Notes: generated by a model not told the origin, from the letters alone. 64,000 nt of DNA from Modicisalibacter luteus DSM 23508 (GCF_000378505.1 NZ_KB899992.1:124001-188000), one strand, 5' to 3'; shown: positions 28,859 to 38,227, counted from the first letter of the stretch. Made by a program: numbers and translations.

Positions 28859-29758
28859 TCAGCGGTCGCGGTAGCGTTTGGTCAGGTCACCGTAGGCGTC
28901 GATGCGACGATCGCGCAGATAGGGCCACATGCGGCGTACGTGTTCGCTGCGGCTCATGTCGAGTTCGACCAGTAGACGCTCGGGTTCGTCACCAGCGTGG
29001 GCCAGGAACTCACCCTGAGGGCCACAGATAAAACTGCCACCCCAGAAGTTGATCCCCTCACTCACATTGCTGTGATCAGGCTCGAAGCCGACGCGGTTGG
29101 CCACCATCACCGGCAGTCCATTGGCAACCCCATGGGCGCGCTGGACAGTGGTCCAAGCCTCCTTCTGGCGTCCCTTTTCGGGCAGGTCATCGGGTGGATG
29201 CCAGCCGATGGCCGTCGGGTAGAGCAGGATCTCGGCCCCGGCCAGTGCCATCAGACGTGCAGCTTCAGGATACCACTGGTCCCAGCAGACCAGGACGCCC
29301 AAGCGACCCACGGACGTGTCGATAGGCTCGAAGCCTTGCTCGGCATCGGCATCGCCGGGGGTGAAATAGAACTTCTCATAGAAGCCCGGGTCGTCGGGGA
29401 TGTGCATCTTGCGGTAATGTCCGACGCGACCGCGGCCGCGGTCGAGCACGATCGCAGTATTATGATAAATACCCGCCGCACGACGTTCGAAGATCGAGCC
29501 AACCAGCACGATGTCGAGCTCGCGAGCGAGGTCGGCCAAGCGAGTGGCAGTGGGGCCATCAAGCGGCTCGGCCAGATCGAAAAGCTCGGCATCCTCGCAT
29601 TGGCAGAAGTAATGCGTGGCGTGCAATTCCTGAAGCAGTACCAATTCCGCACCACGCTCGGCCAGCTCGCGAATGCCGGCTTCACTCTCATCCAGGCTGC
29701 GCTGCTTGTCCGGCCATGCGGCTTGCTGGACCAGGCCAACCTTGAGGGTCTTGCTCAT
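28859..29758 (-). CDS. aguB: N-carbamoylputrescine amidase
   Basis: A nitrilase-superfamily enzyme of about 299 residues that hydrolyses N-carbamoylputrescine to putrescine. The catalytic triad motifs are LVLLQELHA (Glu), YRKMHIPDD (Lys) and GVLVCWDQWYPEA (Cys). The later EGINFWGGSFICGPQGE block is typical of AguB. I chose ATG 29758 (MSKTLKVGL), which lies just after the aguA stop; a GTG 51 bp upstream would overlap aguA. It is co-transcribed with aguA, giving the agmatine-to-putrescine pathway. Confidence 0.95.
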   Translation of the reverse strand: MSKTLKVGLVQQAAWPDKQRSLDESEAGIRELAERGAELVLLQELHATHYFCQCEDAELFDLAEPLDGPTATRLADLARELDIVLVGSIFERRAAGIYHNTAIVLDRGRGRVGHYRKMHIPDDPGFYEKFYFTPGDADAEQGFEPIDTSVGRLGVLVCWDQWYPEAARLMALAGAEILLYPTAIGWHPPDDLPEKGRQKEAWTTVQRAHGVANGLPVMVANRVGFEPDHSNVSEGINFWGGSFICGPQGEFLAHAGDEPERLLVELDMSRSEHVRRMWPYLRDRRIDAYGDLTKRYRDR

Positions 29759-29759
29759 C

Positions 29760-30827
29760 TCAACGCTCCTCGTCGTCTTGCGGGGTCCCGGACGCTGCCA
29801 GGGTGCCACGCGGTAACTGCATCGTCAGGCAGTGTAGGCTGCCATGTTGACGTATGACACTGCGACAGTCGATGGGAACGATGTCGCGGTCGGGAAATGC
29901 ATCGGCCAGCGTCCTGATCGCTCGGGCGTCTGCGGCATCGGCATAAGTCGGGACCAGCACGGCGCCGTTGATGATCAGGAAGTTGGCGTAGGTCGCCGGT
30001 AGGCGATGGCCGTCCTCGGGATCGAAGCACGGCTTCGGCCAGGGCAGGGCAACCAGGCGATAGGGCGCCCCGTTAGACTGTCGTAGCGCCAGAAGTTCCT
30101 CTTCCATGGCGGCCAATGCGGGATAATGTGGATCGTCGCGATCGTCGCAGCGTACGTAAGCAATGGTCTGCGGATCGCAGAAGCGTGCCAAGGTATCGAT
30201 GTGACTGTCCGTGTCGTCACCCTCGAGATGGCCGTGCTTTAGCCACAACACGCGATCGACGCCGAAATCCGCCCGCAGGCGCGTCTCGACCTCGTCGCGC
30301 GAAAGCTGCGAGTTGCGGTTGTCGTTGAGCAGACAGGCTTCTGTGGTTAGCAGTGTGCCCTGTCCATCGGTCTCGATGCCGCCACCTTCCAGCACCATGT
30401 CGCGTGATTCCACCGCGGTACCGAATGTGCCGTTAGCCGCGAGGCGCTGGGTCAGAGCATTGTCGCGCTGGGCCGGGAACTTGCCACCCCAGCCAGTGAA
30501 TGTGTAGTCGAGCAGCACGACCTTGCCGTCGCGCTCCACGCCGATGGGGCCATGATCGCGGGCCCAGGTGTCATCGGCCGGCGCTTCGACCATCCGTACC
30601 CGGTCGGCAGGAATACCGAGGTTGGCAAAGGTATCTGCCAAGCGTTCACGGGTGGACTGGTCAGGGACCGTGATCAACACGTCCTGATAGCGGGCAATGG
30701 CGACCACCATGGCTTCGAGCGTAGCTTCGATGCGTTCGAGCTGAGGCGCCCAGTCGCTTTCGCGGGTCGGCCAGGTGAGCTGGATGGCATCCTGAGGGTG
30801 CCATTCGGGGAACAGACGCTGTGACAT
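29760..30827 (-). CDS. aguA: Agmatine deiminase
   Basis: A guanidino-modifying enzyme of about 355 residues that turns agmatine into N-carbamoylputrescine. Motifs are PEWHPQDAIQLTWPTRESDW at the N terminus, WARDHGPIG, LEGGGIETDGQGTLLTTE, HLEGDDTDSHIDTLARF, and a C-terminal SLHCLTMQLPR with the catalytic Cys. I chose ATG 30827, with GGAG six bases upstream; a META extension at 30839 is less likely. First gene of aguAB. Confidence 0.95.
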   Translation of the reverse strand: MSQRLFPEWHPQDAIQLTWPTRESDWAPQLERIEATLEAMVVAIARYQDVLITVPDQSTRERLADTFANLGIPADRVRMVEAPADDTWARDHGPIGVERDGKVVLLDYTFTGWGGKFPAQRDNALTQRLAANGTFGTAVESRDMVLEGGGIETDGQGTLLTTEACLLNDNRNSQLSRDEVETRLRADFGVDRVLWLKHGHLEGDDTDSHIDTLARFCDPQTIAYVRCDDRDDPHYPALAAMEEELLALRQSNGAPYRLVALPWPKPCFDPEDGHRLPATYANFLIINGAVLVPTYADAADARAIRTLADAFPDRDIVPIDCRSVIRQHGSLHCLTMQLPRGTLAASGTPQDDEER

Positions 30828-31014
30828 GGCGGTCTCCATAAGGCCAGTCGTTTACCGCACCGCTGCTTGGGGATCTACTCCGTCAGCATCGCAGTGGGCC
30901 GCGGCATTGTAGTGACCGGCGCGTAACATGCAAGTCCTTTTGAATCGTCACCCGGCGATGCGCCAGAGCGCGAAAAACCGTACCATGGCCACTCGCCGAT
31001 AAGGAACCGAATTG

Positions 31015-32256
31015 ATGCTGGATCGCCTACCCTTTCTGATCGGGCTGCGCTACGTGCGCGCCAAACGACGTAATCACTTCATCTCCTTCATTTCGTTCAC
31101 TTCCATGCTGGGGCTCACTCTTGGCGTGGCTGTGCTCATTCTAGTGCTGTCGGTAATGAACGGCTTCGATCATGAGCTTCGCTCGCGGGTGCTGGGCATG
31201 GTGCCGCATACGCGCATCGAGCAGCCCTCGGGCATGACAGATTGGAAGCCGGTGGCCGAACGCCTGATGCAGCGTGAGCATGTCGTGGGTGCGGCGCCCT
31301 ATGTGCAGCAGCAGGGCATGTTCTCGGTGAGCGGCCGAAACGAAGGTGGCCTGGTCTACGGCATCGTGCCGGAGTATGAGCGGCGTGTGTCGATCATCGA
31401 AAATCACATGCAGCAGGGTAGTCTCGATTCCCTCGAGCCCGGCTCATGGAATATCGTGATGGGCGAACTGCTTGCGCGAAATCTCGGCGTCGGGGTCGGC
31501 GATAAGGTCACGCTGCTTGTGCCCGAGGCTTCCATCACGCCGGCCGGCGTCTTCCCGCGTCTCAAGCGATTCAATGTGAGCGGAATCTTCAAAGTCGGAG
31601 CGGACATCGATGCCAGTCTCGCCTACGCCAGCATCGAGGACATGCAGACCCTGGCTCGCATGGGCGACTCCGTGGGTGGCTTGCGCCTGGAGCTCGATGA
31701 CCTGTTCCTGGCTAATCAGATCACTCGCGAGATCATCAATGACTTGGGTCACGGCTACCGAGGGATGGATTGGACCTACACCCATGGCAACCTGTTCCAG
31801 GCGATCCAGATGGAGAAACGCATGATCGGCCTGCTGCTGATGGTGATCGTGGCCGTGGCGGCATTCAACATCGTCTCGACCCTGGTAATGGTGGTTACCG
31901 ACAAGCACGCCGATATTGCCATTCTTCGCACTATCGGTGCCCGTCCTCGGTCGATCATGGGCATCTTCATCGTGCAAGGGCTGACCATCGGCATCATCGG
32001 TATTGTTATCGGGGTCATCCTGGGCATTGTCCTTGCCTTGACGGTTTCGGACATCATTGCCTGGTTTGAAGTCGCTACCGGCATTCAGTTTCTGGATCCC
32101 AATGTCTATTTCATCAGTTACCTACCGTCGCGGCTCAATCTCAGCGATGTCGGCGTCATCGTGGTCGCTGCCTTTGCACTGAGTTTTTTATCCACCTTAT
32201 ATCCGGCCTGGCGCGCGGCGCGCATCCAGCCGGCCGAAGTGCTGCGTTACGAGTAA
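31015..32256 (+). CDS. Lipoprotein-releasing ABC permease (LolC/LolE family)
   Basis: A 413-residue MacB-type permease of the Lol system, which extracts outer-membrane lipoproteins from the inner membrane. One N-terminal membrane helix (GLTLGVAVLILVLSVMNGF), a large periplasmic domain and three C-terminal helices are visible. I chose ATG 31015 over TTG 31012; AAGGAA at 31001-31006 is spaced for either. Only one LolC/E-type gene is adjacent to lolD here, whereas Pseudomonas has lolC-lolD-lolE, so this may be the single-permease LolF-type arrangement. Confidence 0.9.
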   Translation: MLDRLPFLIGLRYVRAKRRNHFISFISFTSMLGLTLGVAVLILVLSVMNGFDHELRSRVLGMVPHTRIEQPSGMTDWKPVAERLMQREHVVGAAPYVQQQGMFSVSGRNEGGLVYGIVPEYERRVSIIENHMQQGSLDSLEPGSWNIVMGELLARNLGVGVGDKVTLLVPEASITPAGVFPRLKRFNVSGIFKVGADIDASLAYASIEDMQTLARMGDSVGGLRLELDDLFLANQITREIINDLGHGYRGMDWTYTHGNLFQAIQMEKRMIGLLLMVIVAVAAFNIVSTLVMVVTDKHADIAILRTIGARPRSIMGIFIVQGLTIGIIGIVIGVILGIVLALTVSDIIAWFEVATGIQFLDPNVYFISYLPSRLNLSDVGVIVVAAFALSFLSTLYPAWRAARIQPAEVLRYE

Positions 32257-32265
32257 GGGCCCGAC

Positions 32266-32958
32266 ATGACTGAACAGACCAGACAAACAATGCTCGAATG
32301 CCGGGCACTGACACGCATTTATCGCGAGGGTCCGCAGGACGTCACCGTGCTGGACGACCTTGAGCTCGAGGTTGGCGCGGGAGAGCGTGTCGCCATCGTC
32401 GGTAGCTCCGGTTCGGGCAAGACCACGTTGCTTAACCTGTTGGGAGGGCTCGACCGCCCTACGTCCGGCACGGTGACTATCGCCGGCCAGACGCTGTCGA
32501 CGCTGGGCGACACCGCGCTAGGCGACTTTCGTAATCGCCACATTGGCTTCGTGTACCAGTTTCACCATCTGCTGGCCGAATTCACGGCTTGCGAGAACGC
32601 GGCGCTGCCACTGATCGTGCGCGGCCAGAAACGCCGCGAGGCCGAGCGGCGGGCCATGGAAATTCTCGACCGGGTGGGGATGGCCAAGCGCGGCCACCAC
32701 AAGCCCGGCGAGCTGTCCGGAGGCGAGCGCCAGCGGGTGGCGATTGCCCGGGCATTGATTACTGATCCGAGTCTCATGTTGATGGATGAGCCGACGGGTA
32801 ACCTTGATCAGGCAACGGCATCCACAATCCTCGGGTTAATGGATGAGCTGTCGGCCTCCAGCGCTTGCGCCTTTGTGATCGTGACTCACGACTCGGCACT
32901 GGCACGGCATCAGGATCGGGTGCTTCGGCTCGATGGGGGCAGGCTGGCCGCTTCCTGA
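32266..32958 (+). CDS. lolD: Lipoprotein-releasing ABC ATPase
   Basis: A 230-residue ABC ATPase with Walker A GSSGSGKTTLLNLLGGL, Q-loop FVYQFHHLLAEFTA, signature ELSGGERQRVAIARAL, Walker B LMLMDEPTGNLD and the H-loop VTHD. It matches the MacB/LolD subfamily and pairs with the permease 9 bp upstream. Full length, no anomalies. Confidence 0.95.
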   Translation: MTEQTRQTMLECRALTRIYREGPQDVTVLDDLELEVGAGERVAIVGSSGSGKTTLLNLLGGLDRPTSGTVTIAGQTLSTLGDTALGDFRNRHIGFVYQFHHLLAEFTACENAALPLIVRGQKRREAERRAMEILDRVGMAKRGHHKPGELSGGERQRVAIARALITDPSLMLMDEPTGNLDQATASTILGLMDELSASSACAFVIVTHDSALARHQDRVLRLDGGRLAAS

Positions 32959-32967
32959 GTTCGGTTC

Positions 32968-33573
32968 TCACTCTTCCGGGCGGTCGGCGTCGGCCTCCGG
33001 GGCGGGCGACTTATTGGCAGAATCAGTATCGATGGGCGAGGGTGTTTGCTTGCGTGCCTGCTGGCGCCGCCGTGCACGGCGGCGCCAGCTACGCGAGACA
33101 TTCCAGCGCCAGATCAGGCGAATCAGAGCATTTCCGGCCAAGCCGAGAACGACGGCGGAAACCAGCGAGCCGAGCAGCAAGGCCGGCAGGGCTTCCACCA
33201 TGCGTTCTGCGATCCATTGGGTGCTGATCCGGTCCGGTACCTGACTTGCTGGGATATCGAGCAACCATGCGCCGAGCCGGTAGTTACAGTAGAAGATCGG
33301 CGGCATTGTCAGTGGATTGGTCAGCCAGACCAGGCCAACCGATAGTGGCAGATTGCAGCGCAGTACCCAAGCGCCGAAGGCTGCCAGCAGCATCTGGAAG
33401 GGAATAGGCAGCAGCGCGCAGAACAGGCCAACCATGAAGGCGTTGCCCACCGAGCGACGGGTGAGCACCCACAGCGAGGCATCGCCAACGATATGGCTGA
33501 TGAAGCGCAGCGAGCGTGTACGCTTCAGCGTTTCCGGGTGGGGCATGTAGCGCTGGATAAGGCGGCGCGGCAT
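32968..33573 (-). CDS. DUF2062 membrane protein
   Basis: A 201-residue DUF2062 protein with a basic N terminus, about three membrane segments (GNAFMVGLFCALLPIPFQML; ALLLGSLVSAVVLGLAGNAL) and the family WLTNPLTMPPIFY motif. The C-terminal tail is long, basic and then acidic, probably disordered. The function is not established. It lies between lolD and comEC as in Pseudomonas, transcribed away from comEC. Confidence 0.85.
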   Translation of the reverse strand: MPRRLIQRYMPHPETLKRTRSLRFISHIVGDASLWVLTRRSVGNAFMVGLFCALLPIPFQMLLAAFGAWVLRCNLPLSVGLVWLTNPLTMPPIFYCNYRLGAWLLDIPASQVPDRISTQWIAERMVEALPALLLGSLVSAVVLGLAGNALIRLIWRWNVSRSWRRRARRRQQARKQTPSPIDTDSANKSPAPEADADRPEE

Positions 33574-33664
33574 GGCGTTGCTCGCTGGTTCGAATCCGCA
33601 TCATTATCCACACATGGCCGCCAACGTGCCACGGCTGGCCAGTCATGCGACAAGGAATGTGTCT

Positions 33665-34444
33665 ATGGGGCTGGTAGCGCCACTGGCCATTGCGGCACTG
33701 CTCGGTGCCTGCATGGGGGCTTGGGCGCCCGCCGGAGCGTTTGGCGTGGTGGCGGCAATACTGCTGATTTGTCTGGCTGCCTCCCGTTACCTTGCCATTT
33801 TGTTGATCGCTGCTGCGTCGTTCAGTGCCGGTCAGGTCCTGATCGCGCGTGGTGCTGCCTTACCTGTAGGTCTCTCCGGCGAGGATCTGGCCGTGACGGG
33901 ACGTATCCTGGCCCTGAGTGACGAGGGGCGTTTCCAGCGCGCACGTATAATGGTGGCGTCGTGTCTACCCCTGAAGTCAGGCCGCGTATCTTGCGAGAGG
34001 TTGAGACACGTCAGGGTCAGCTGGTATGACGCACCCGCTCTGGCAGTAGGCGAGCGCTGGGCGCTGACGCTGCGCTTGCGCCCACCAGCCGGGTTCGCCA
34101 ACCCGGATACCTTCGATTACGGGGCCTGGCTGTGGCGCGAGGGCATTGATGCCACCGGCTACGTTCGTAACGCTCCGCCGCCGCAGCGCCTGGCCAATGC
34201 CAGGCCTGGCATTCGCGTGCTGGCTCTTGGGTTTCTTGAGGCGCATGCGCCGGAGGGAATGGCTCGGCGTTGGCTGGCGGCGCTGACGCTGGGGGCAGGC
34301 GAGCGCCTCGATGATAGTGTTTGGGCGTTGCTCAATGCCAGCGGGACAACCCACTTGGTGGTTATTTCTGGTCTGCATGTTGGCTTGGCGGCCACCTTCG
34401 TGCTGCTCTTGGCACGCGGTCTGGCGCGGTGTAGATTCCGGTAA
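33665..34444 (+). pseudogene. comEC: comEC, 5' part, interrupted by a transposon
   Basis: The first 255 or so codons of ComEC, the inner-membrane channel for DNA uptake in natural transformation. N-terminal membrane helices, the OB-type domain (VTGRILALSDEGRFQRARIM; VGERWALTLRLRPPAGFANP) and the start of the competence domain (GTTHLVVISGLHVGL) are present. The frame then leaves comEC at about 34429 and ends on a TAA inside the mobile element. The full gene should be over 700 codons. I chose ATG 33665, with AAGGA at 33652; an upstream in-frame ATG lies at 33614. No 3' part occurs in the window. Transformation should be lost unless another copy exists. Confidence 0.9.
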
Positions 34445-34482
34445 TTAATTGCAAAAATTCTAAATTTAATTGCAAATTTGCA
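34430..34482. repeat. Transposon end with TnsB-type binding repeats
   Basis: The end begins TGTAGATTCCGG. Two identical 11-bp repeats TTAATTGCAAA start at 34445 and 34466, exactly 21 bp apart, within similar flanks, as for TnsB sites in Tn7-like ends. CGCGG at 34425-34429 would be the 5-bp target duplication. A 12-bp palindrome AGTAAATTTACT at 34510-34521 lies further in, before the tnsAB start, and may be regulatory. Confidence 0.7.
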
Positions 34483-34631
34483 AAAGTACATAGCATAGAC
34501 TATTTGTTTAGTAAATTTACTTTCGTTATACCCTTGAAATATTTTACGCACAACAAGATTGGCGAAAGAAAGCATTGAGATTTGAAGCATATGGATAATA
34601 AGTAAATGCTATGCTATTAAGGTGCTTTGTT

Positions 34632-37205
34632 ATGTATAAGAGAAAAATAAAAGCATCTCCTGTAAAGGATTTATATAAAGTGCCAAGCCATAAGAATGGT
34701 TCGGTGATGCTAGTAGAGTCATGGCTGGAAAGGAATGCTTGCTACTACCTTGAATACAGTACTAGTGTTGAGGGTTATGAATCTCAGCCTTATGGTTTTT
34801 ATTATTCCTATAAAGGGAAGATTTTTCCATATACTCCTGATTTTAGAGTAATTGATTATATAAGAGGCGATTTTTATATAGAAGTAAAAAGTAGCATCTC
34901 GTTAAATGAGGGCCCTTTAACAGAAGATTTTTTCAACCGTTTTGAAAGTAAAGTTGCGGCTGCAAAGAAGCTGGGATATGAGCTTTTATTGGTGACGGAT
35001 AGACAATTAAATGCGGCCCCGTTAATCGATAACCTAAAGCTTTTAAGGCGGTATTCAGGCTATGGAGAATCTACCCCAGAGCACGCTGATGTTCTTGCGG
35101 CGGTCAGGTCGGCGGAAAAAGTATCAATTGGAGAAATAGTCAAAAACTTAGGGATGGACTATGACTCAGTATTTGATATCGTTCTAGGTTATATTGCTAG
35201 ACATGAGTTGTTCATAAATCTTATGAAGTTAGATATCAGTGCTGATTCAATCGTTTCGTATAAAGAATTATCTTCAGAGGATGGAGGGCTGAATTCGTCA
35301 CCTTGTGATGAGTTTGAGGAATTTTTTAAAGTTAATACAAGGCGCCCGAGAAACAAGTTTTTTTGTATCGATAATTTTAATGAGCTGGGCAACGGAAATA
35401 AAGAATGTGAGTGCTTGCTAGAAGAAAAACCTTTCAATGATGATCTCAGGAAAGTGGCGGTAAAAAGATTGCAGTACATTAAATATATAGAAAAAAATAT
35501 AAGAGGTGGCTGGACCAAGAAAAATATTGAACCATTGTTGGAAGAGATTCGTAAGAGCGTTTCTGAACCAGTGCCAAGCTGGAGGACACTGGTTTATTGG
35601 AGAGAAAGGTATCTGAGCGCTGAAGGAGGAATAGGCTCTTTGATACCAAAGTTTCACCATAGGGGAAGACGCGAAGATAGAACTAGTCATGAAGAGTTAG
35701 AATGTTTCAATAGGTCGGTCGACGAAAAATTCCTAAGGTTAGAAAGGTTAAGCGTAATAAAGTGCTATAGATATTATTTATCCCTAGTTGCGAAACTTAA
35801 TTGCACGCTAGAGTCATCTGCTCAGATAGGCCCTGTGTCTTTAAGTGCCTATTATGCCAGAATAAAAAAACTACCCCAGTATGATGTAGTAGCTGCTAGA
35901 TTTGGAAAACAATTTGCTGATAAACAATTTAGAGTCGTGGGGTCACACGTTCCACTTACGAGAGTGATGGAGCGTGTAGAGATGGATCACACTAAGTTGG
36001 ATGTTTTTCTGATTGACGATAGCTTGGATGTCATATTGGGGCGGCCTTACTTAACAGCAATGATTGATTCTTACAGTGGTTGTATAGTAGGCATCTATCT
36101 TAGCTTTTCTCCTCCTAGCTATTTGTCGGTAAGTAGCTGCCTTTTTAACGCATTGAGGAATAAAGAATCAGTTCTTTCAAACTATGAGGAGGTGGAAGGG
36201 GAGTGGCCATGTGAAGGTAAAATCGAAACTTTGGTTGTAGATAACGGCAAGGAATTCTGGAGTAAAAATATGGAGTTCGCATGTGCTTCTTTATCTACCG
36301 AAGTTCAGTACAACCCTGTAAGGCAGCCTTGGTTAAAACCTAAAGTCGAGCGTATATTTAAAACCATTAATTCAGATTTTGTACATACAGTGCCTGGTAC
36401 ATGCTTTTCCAATGTTGCGGAAAAGAAAGAATATAACCCCGAAAAGCACGCTGTGATGAGGTTTTCGGATTTTATGGAGGCGCTACACATATGGATTGTT
36501 GATATTTATCATTGCAGTCCTGGTTTAAAGTGCTCGTTTCCCCCTATCTATAGATGGATGGAAAGCGTGAAAGATAGGCCTATTAAAAAGTATGAAAAAA
36601 GCGAAGAAAAAAAACTTAAAGTTGAGCTCGGGGTGACTGAGTTTCTGAAGCTTCAGCAATCAGGGGTAGAGTTTAGAGGTGTAAGATATACTAATAAAGA
36701 ACTGGTTGAGTTCATGAAAGAAAGAAAGGTGGGGGATAAAGGTAAAAAAGTGTTAGTGAAAATAGATCCTCATGATATTACAAGTGTTTATATTTATAAT
36801 GATATTAGCAATAAGTATTTTAAGGTTGATTCAGTTTCCCCGTCCGGATATATGCGGGGCCTTTCGCTTTTCGAACATGAGGTATGCCGGAGGTATGTAA
36901 CAAGACTTCTACATAAGATTGTAGATGATAGCTCTCTTATGCGGGCTCGGGAAAGAATTCATCGAAAAATTGATAATGCAGTTAGGTCAGGCGATAAGCT
37001 TAAAAAGGGCTATAGGAAGGTTGTTGGGAGTGCTGTGGCAGCAAGGTTTAGCGGGATAAGTAGCGATAACCAGAGGTCATTAATAGATATAAATAAAGAA
37101 GAGCAAGAAATTAAGTTGTTAACTGAAAATGATAAGAGTTTGTCAAAAAATGAGGGCGAAGACTCGATCATTGGGAGGAATTGGGATGATGTGGAGCCCT
37201 ACTGA
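34632..37205 (+). CDS. TnsA-TnsB fusion transposase
   Basis: One 857-residue protein joins both Tn7-type strand-cutting enzymes. The N-terminal TnsA endonuclease domain (about 1-150) has SWLERNACYYLEYS, YTPDFRV and FYIEVKSS, giving likely catalytic Glu33, Asp70 and Glu84-x-Lys86; it would cut the 5' strand. The TnsB part has an RNase H-like DDE domain with Asp452 (EMDHTKLD), Asp537 (VVDNGKEF) and Glu573 (KPKVERIF). 35 residues separate the last two, as in the DDE family. I chose ATG 34632, with AAGGTG at 34619-34624. The gene is strikingly AT-rich next to comEC. Its stop overlaps tnsC. Natural TnsAB fusions are known in type I-B CASTs. Confidence 0.92.
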   Translation: MYKRKIKASPVKDLYKVPSHKNGSVMLVESWLERNACYYLEYSTSVEGYESQPYGFYYSYKGKIFPYTPDFRVIDYIRGDFYIEVKSSISLNEGPLTEDFFNRFESKVAAAKKLGYELLLVTDRQLNAAPLIDNLKLLRRYSGYGESTPEHADVLAAVRSAEKVSIGEIVKNLGMDYDSVFDIVLGYIARHELFINLMKLDISADSIVSYKELSSEDGGLNSSPCDEFEEFFKVNTRRPRNKFFCIDNFNELGNGNKECECLLEEKPFNDDLRKVAVKRLQYIKYIEKNIRGGWTKKNIEPLLEEIRKSVSEPVPSWRTLVYWRERYLSAEGGIGSLIPKFHHRGRREDRTSHEELECFNRSVDEKFLRLERLSVIKCYRYYLSLVAKLNCTLESSAQIGPVSLSAYYARIKKLPQYDVVAARFGKQFADKQFRVVGSHVPLTRVMERVEMDHTKLDVFLIDDSLDVILGRPYLTAMIDSYSGCIVGIYLSFSPPSYLSVSSCLFNALRNKESVLSNYEEVEGEWPCEGKIETLVVDNGKEFWSKNMEFACASLSTEVQYNPVRQPWLKPKVERIFKTINSDFVHTVPGTCFSNVAEKKEYNPEKHAVMRFSDFMEALHIWIVDIYHCSPGLKCSFPPIYRWMESVKDRPIKKYEKSEEKKLKVELGVTEFLKLQQSGVEFRGVRYTNKELVEFMKERKVGDKGKKVLVKIDPHDITSVYIYNDISNKYFKVDSVSPSGYMRGLSLFEHEVCRRYVTRLLHKIVDDSSLMRARERIHRKIDNAVRSGDKLKKGYRKVVGSAVAARFSGISSDNQRSLIDINKEEQEIKLLTENDKSLSKNEGEDSIIGRNWDDVEPY

Positions 37206-38227
37206 TGAGCGATGATCAAGATGTGATAGCCAAAAAATTAGCGAGCTTCCATGACTGTTTTGTGCCTTGTAAAGCAATTAATGAGGTAATTAATGATTTT
37301 GCTGAACTGCGTGATAAATGGAGGTTTGGTGGAGAGCAAGAATGCATGTTAATAACGGGTGAATCAGGTTCGGGGAAAACTTTTGCAGTAAAGGAATATA
37401 TGAAATCCTGTCTCCCTTTCCGCGAAGGTGATATTGTCAATACTCCTGTGTTGTTTAGTAGGATACCAAGTGATGTATCATTAAAAAACACAATGCTCGA
37501 GTTGCTTGGAGATTTAGGGCAGTTTGGGATGTCCTATAGGGAAGGTAGGAGTGGTAATTCCAGTCTTACTGAAAGTCTTATAAATCTATTAGGTAAGTGT
37601 AAAGTCCAGCTAGTTATTATTGATGAGTTTCAGGAGTTGTTGGAGTTTAAGACAAGGAAGGAGGTGCAAAGAATAGCTAACAGGTTAAAGCTGATTAACG
37701 ATAAAGCTAATATTCCTATAGTTTTAATGGGCACTCCTATATGTTTGGCTATTGCAAAAGAGCCGCAATGGTCTTCAAGGTTGATTAGGAGAAGGAATAT
37801 TCCTTATTTTAGTATTAAGGATGAATGTGATGACGCAGAGTTTGTGGGCGTTTTAAAAGGCCTCGCGAATAGAATGCCTTTTCGTGAACCTCCTGAACTA
37901 CATAGAGACGAGATGCGTCTGCCTCTCTTTGCAGCATGCAAAGGAGAAATGAGGCATTTGAAAAGGATATTGGAAAATGCTCTTAGCTTGTGCTTAAAGG
38001 AAGGAGGTGACTGCCTTAAAATTAATCATTTATCCAAAGCCTATGAGAAAGTAAGCAAAGGGAGGGCGTATAACCCGTTTAATGTAAAAAATATTTCTGA
38101 TATAAAGCTTGAGTTTGTTGAAAAAGGATCAGGGTATAAATATAGCTCTGATGGAGGTGAGATTGTTCCAGAAAATTTGGAGTATAGCAAACCTTTGTCT
38201 ATAGCCGAAGTTATACGAAGAAAATAA
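37205..38227 (+). CDS. TnsC AAA+ target-capture ATPase
   Basis: A 340-residue AAA+ ATPase with Walker A GESGSGKT (about 52-59) and Walker B VQLVIIDEFQELL (Asp140-Glu141), followed by RIANRLKLINDKANIPIVLM and the sensor region MGTPICLA typical of TnsC/TniB. In Tn7-like systems it forms filaments on DNA at the chosen target and activates TnsAB. It starts in the tnsAB stop codon (TGATG), so the two are coupled. As AT-rich as tnsAB; composition changes sharply just after its end. Confidence 0.92.
   Translation: MSDDQDVIAKKLASFHDCFVPCKAINEVINDFAELRDKWRFGGEQECMLITGESGSGKTFAVKEYMKSCLPFREGDIVNTPVLFSRIPSDVSLKNTMLELLGDLGQFGMSYREGRSGNSSLTESLINLLGKCKVQLVIIDEFQELLEFKTRKEVQRIANRLKLINDKANIPIVLMGTPICLAIAKEPQWSSRLIRRRNIPYFSIKDECDDAEFVGVLKGLANRMPFREPPELHRDEMRLPLFAACKGEMRHLKRILENALSLCLKEGGDCLKINHLSKAYEKVSKGRAYNPFNVKNISDIKLEFVEKGSGYKYSSDGGEIVPENLEYSKPLSIAEVIRRK

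Noticed and set aside
28997-29857. 286-codon plus-strand frame opposite aguB
   Set aside because: Antisense to a fully conserved AguB with all catalytic residues.
34445-34476. Two short repeats read as a mini CRISPR
   Set aside because: The repeat is 11 bp with a 21-bp period and lies at a TGT boundary beside tnsAB; TnsB binding sites explain it better.
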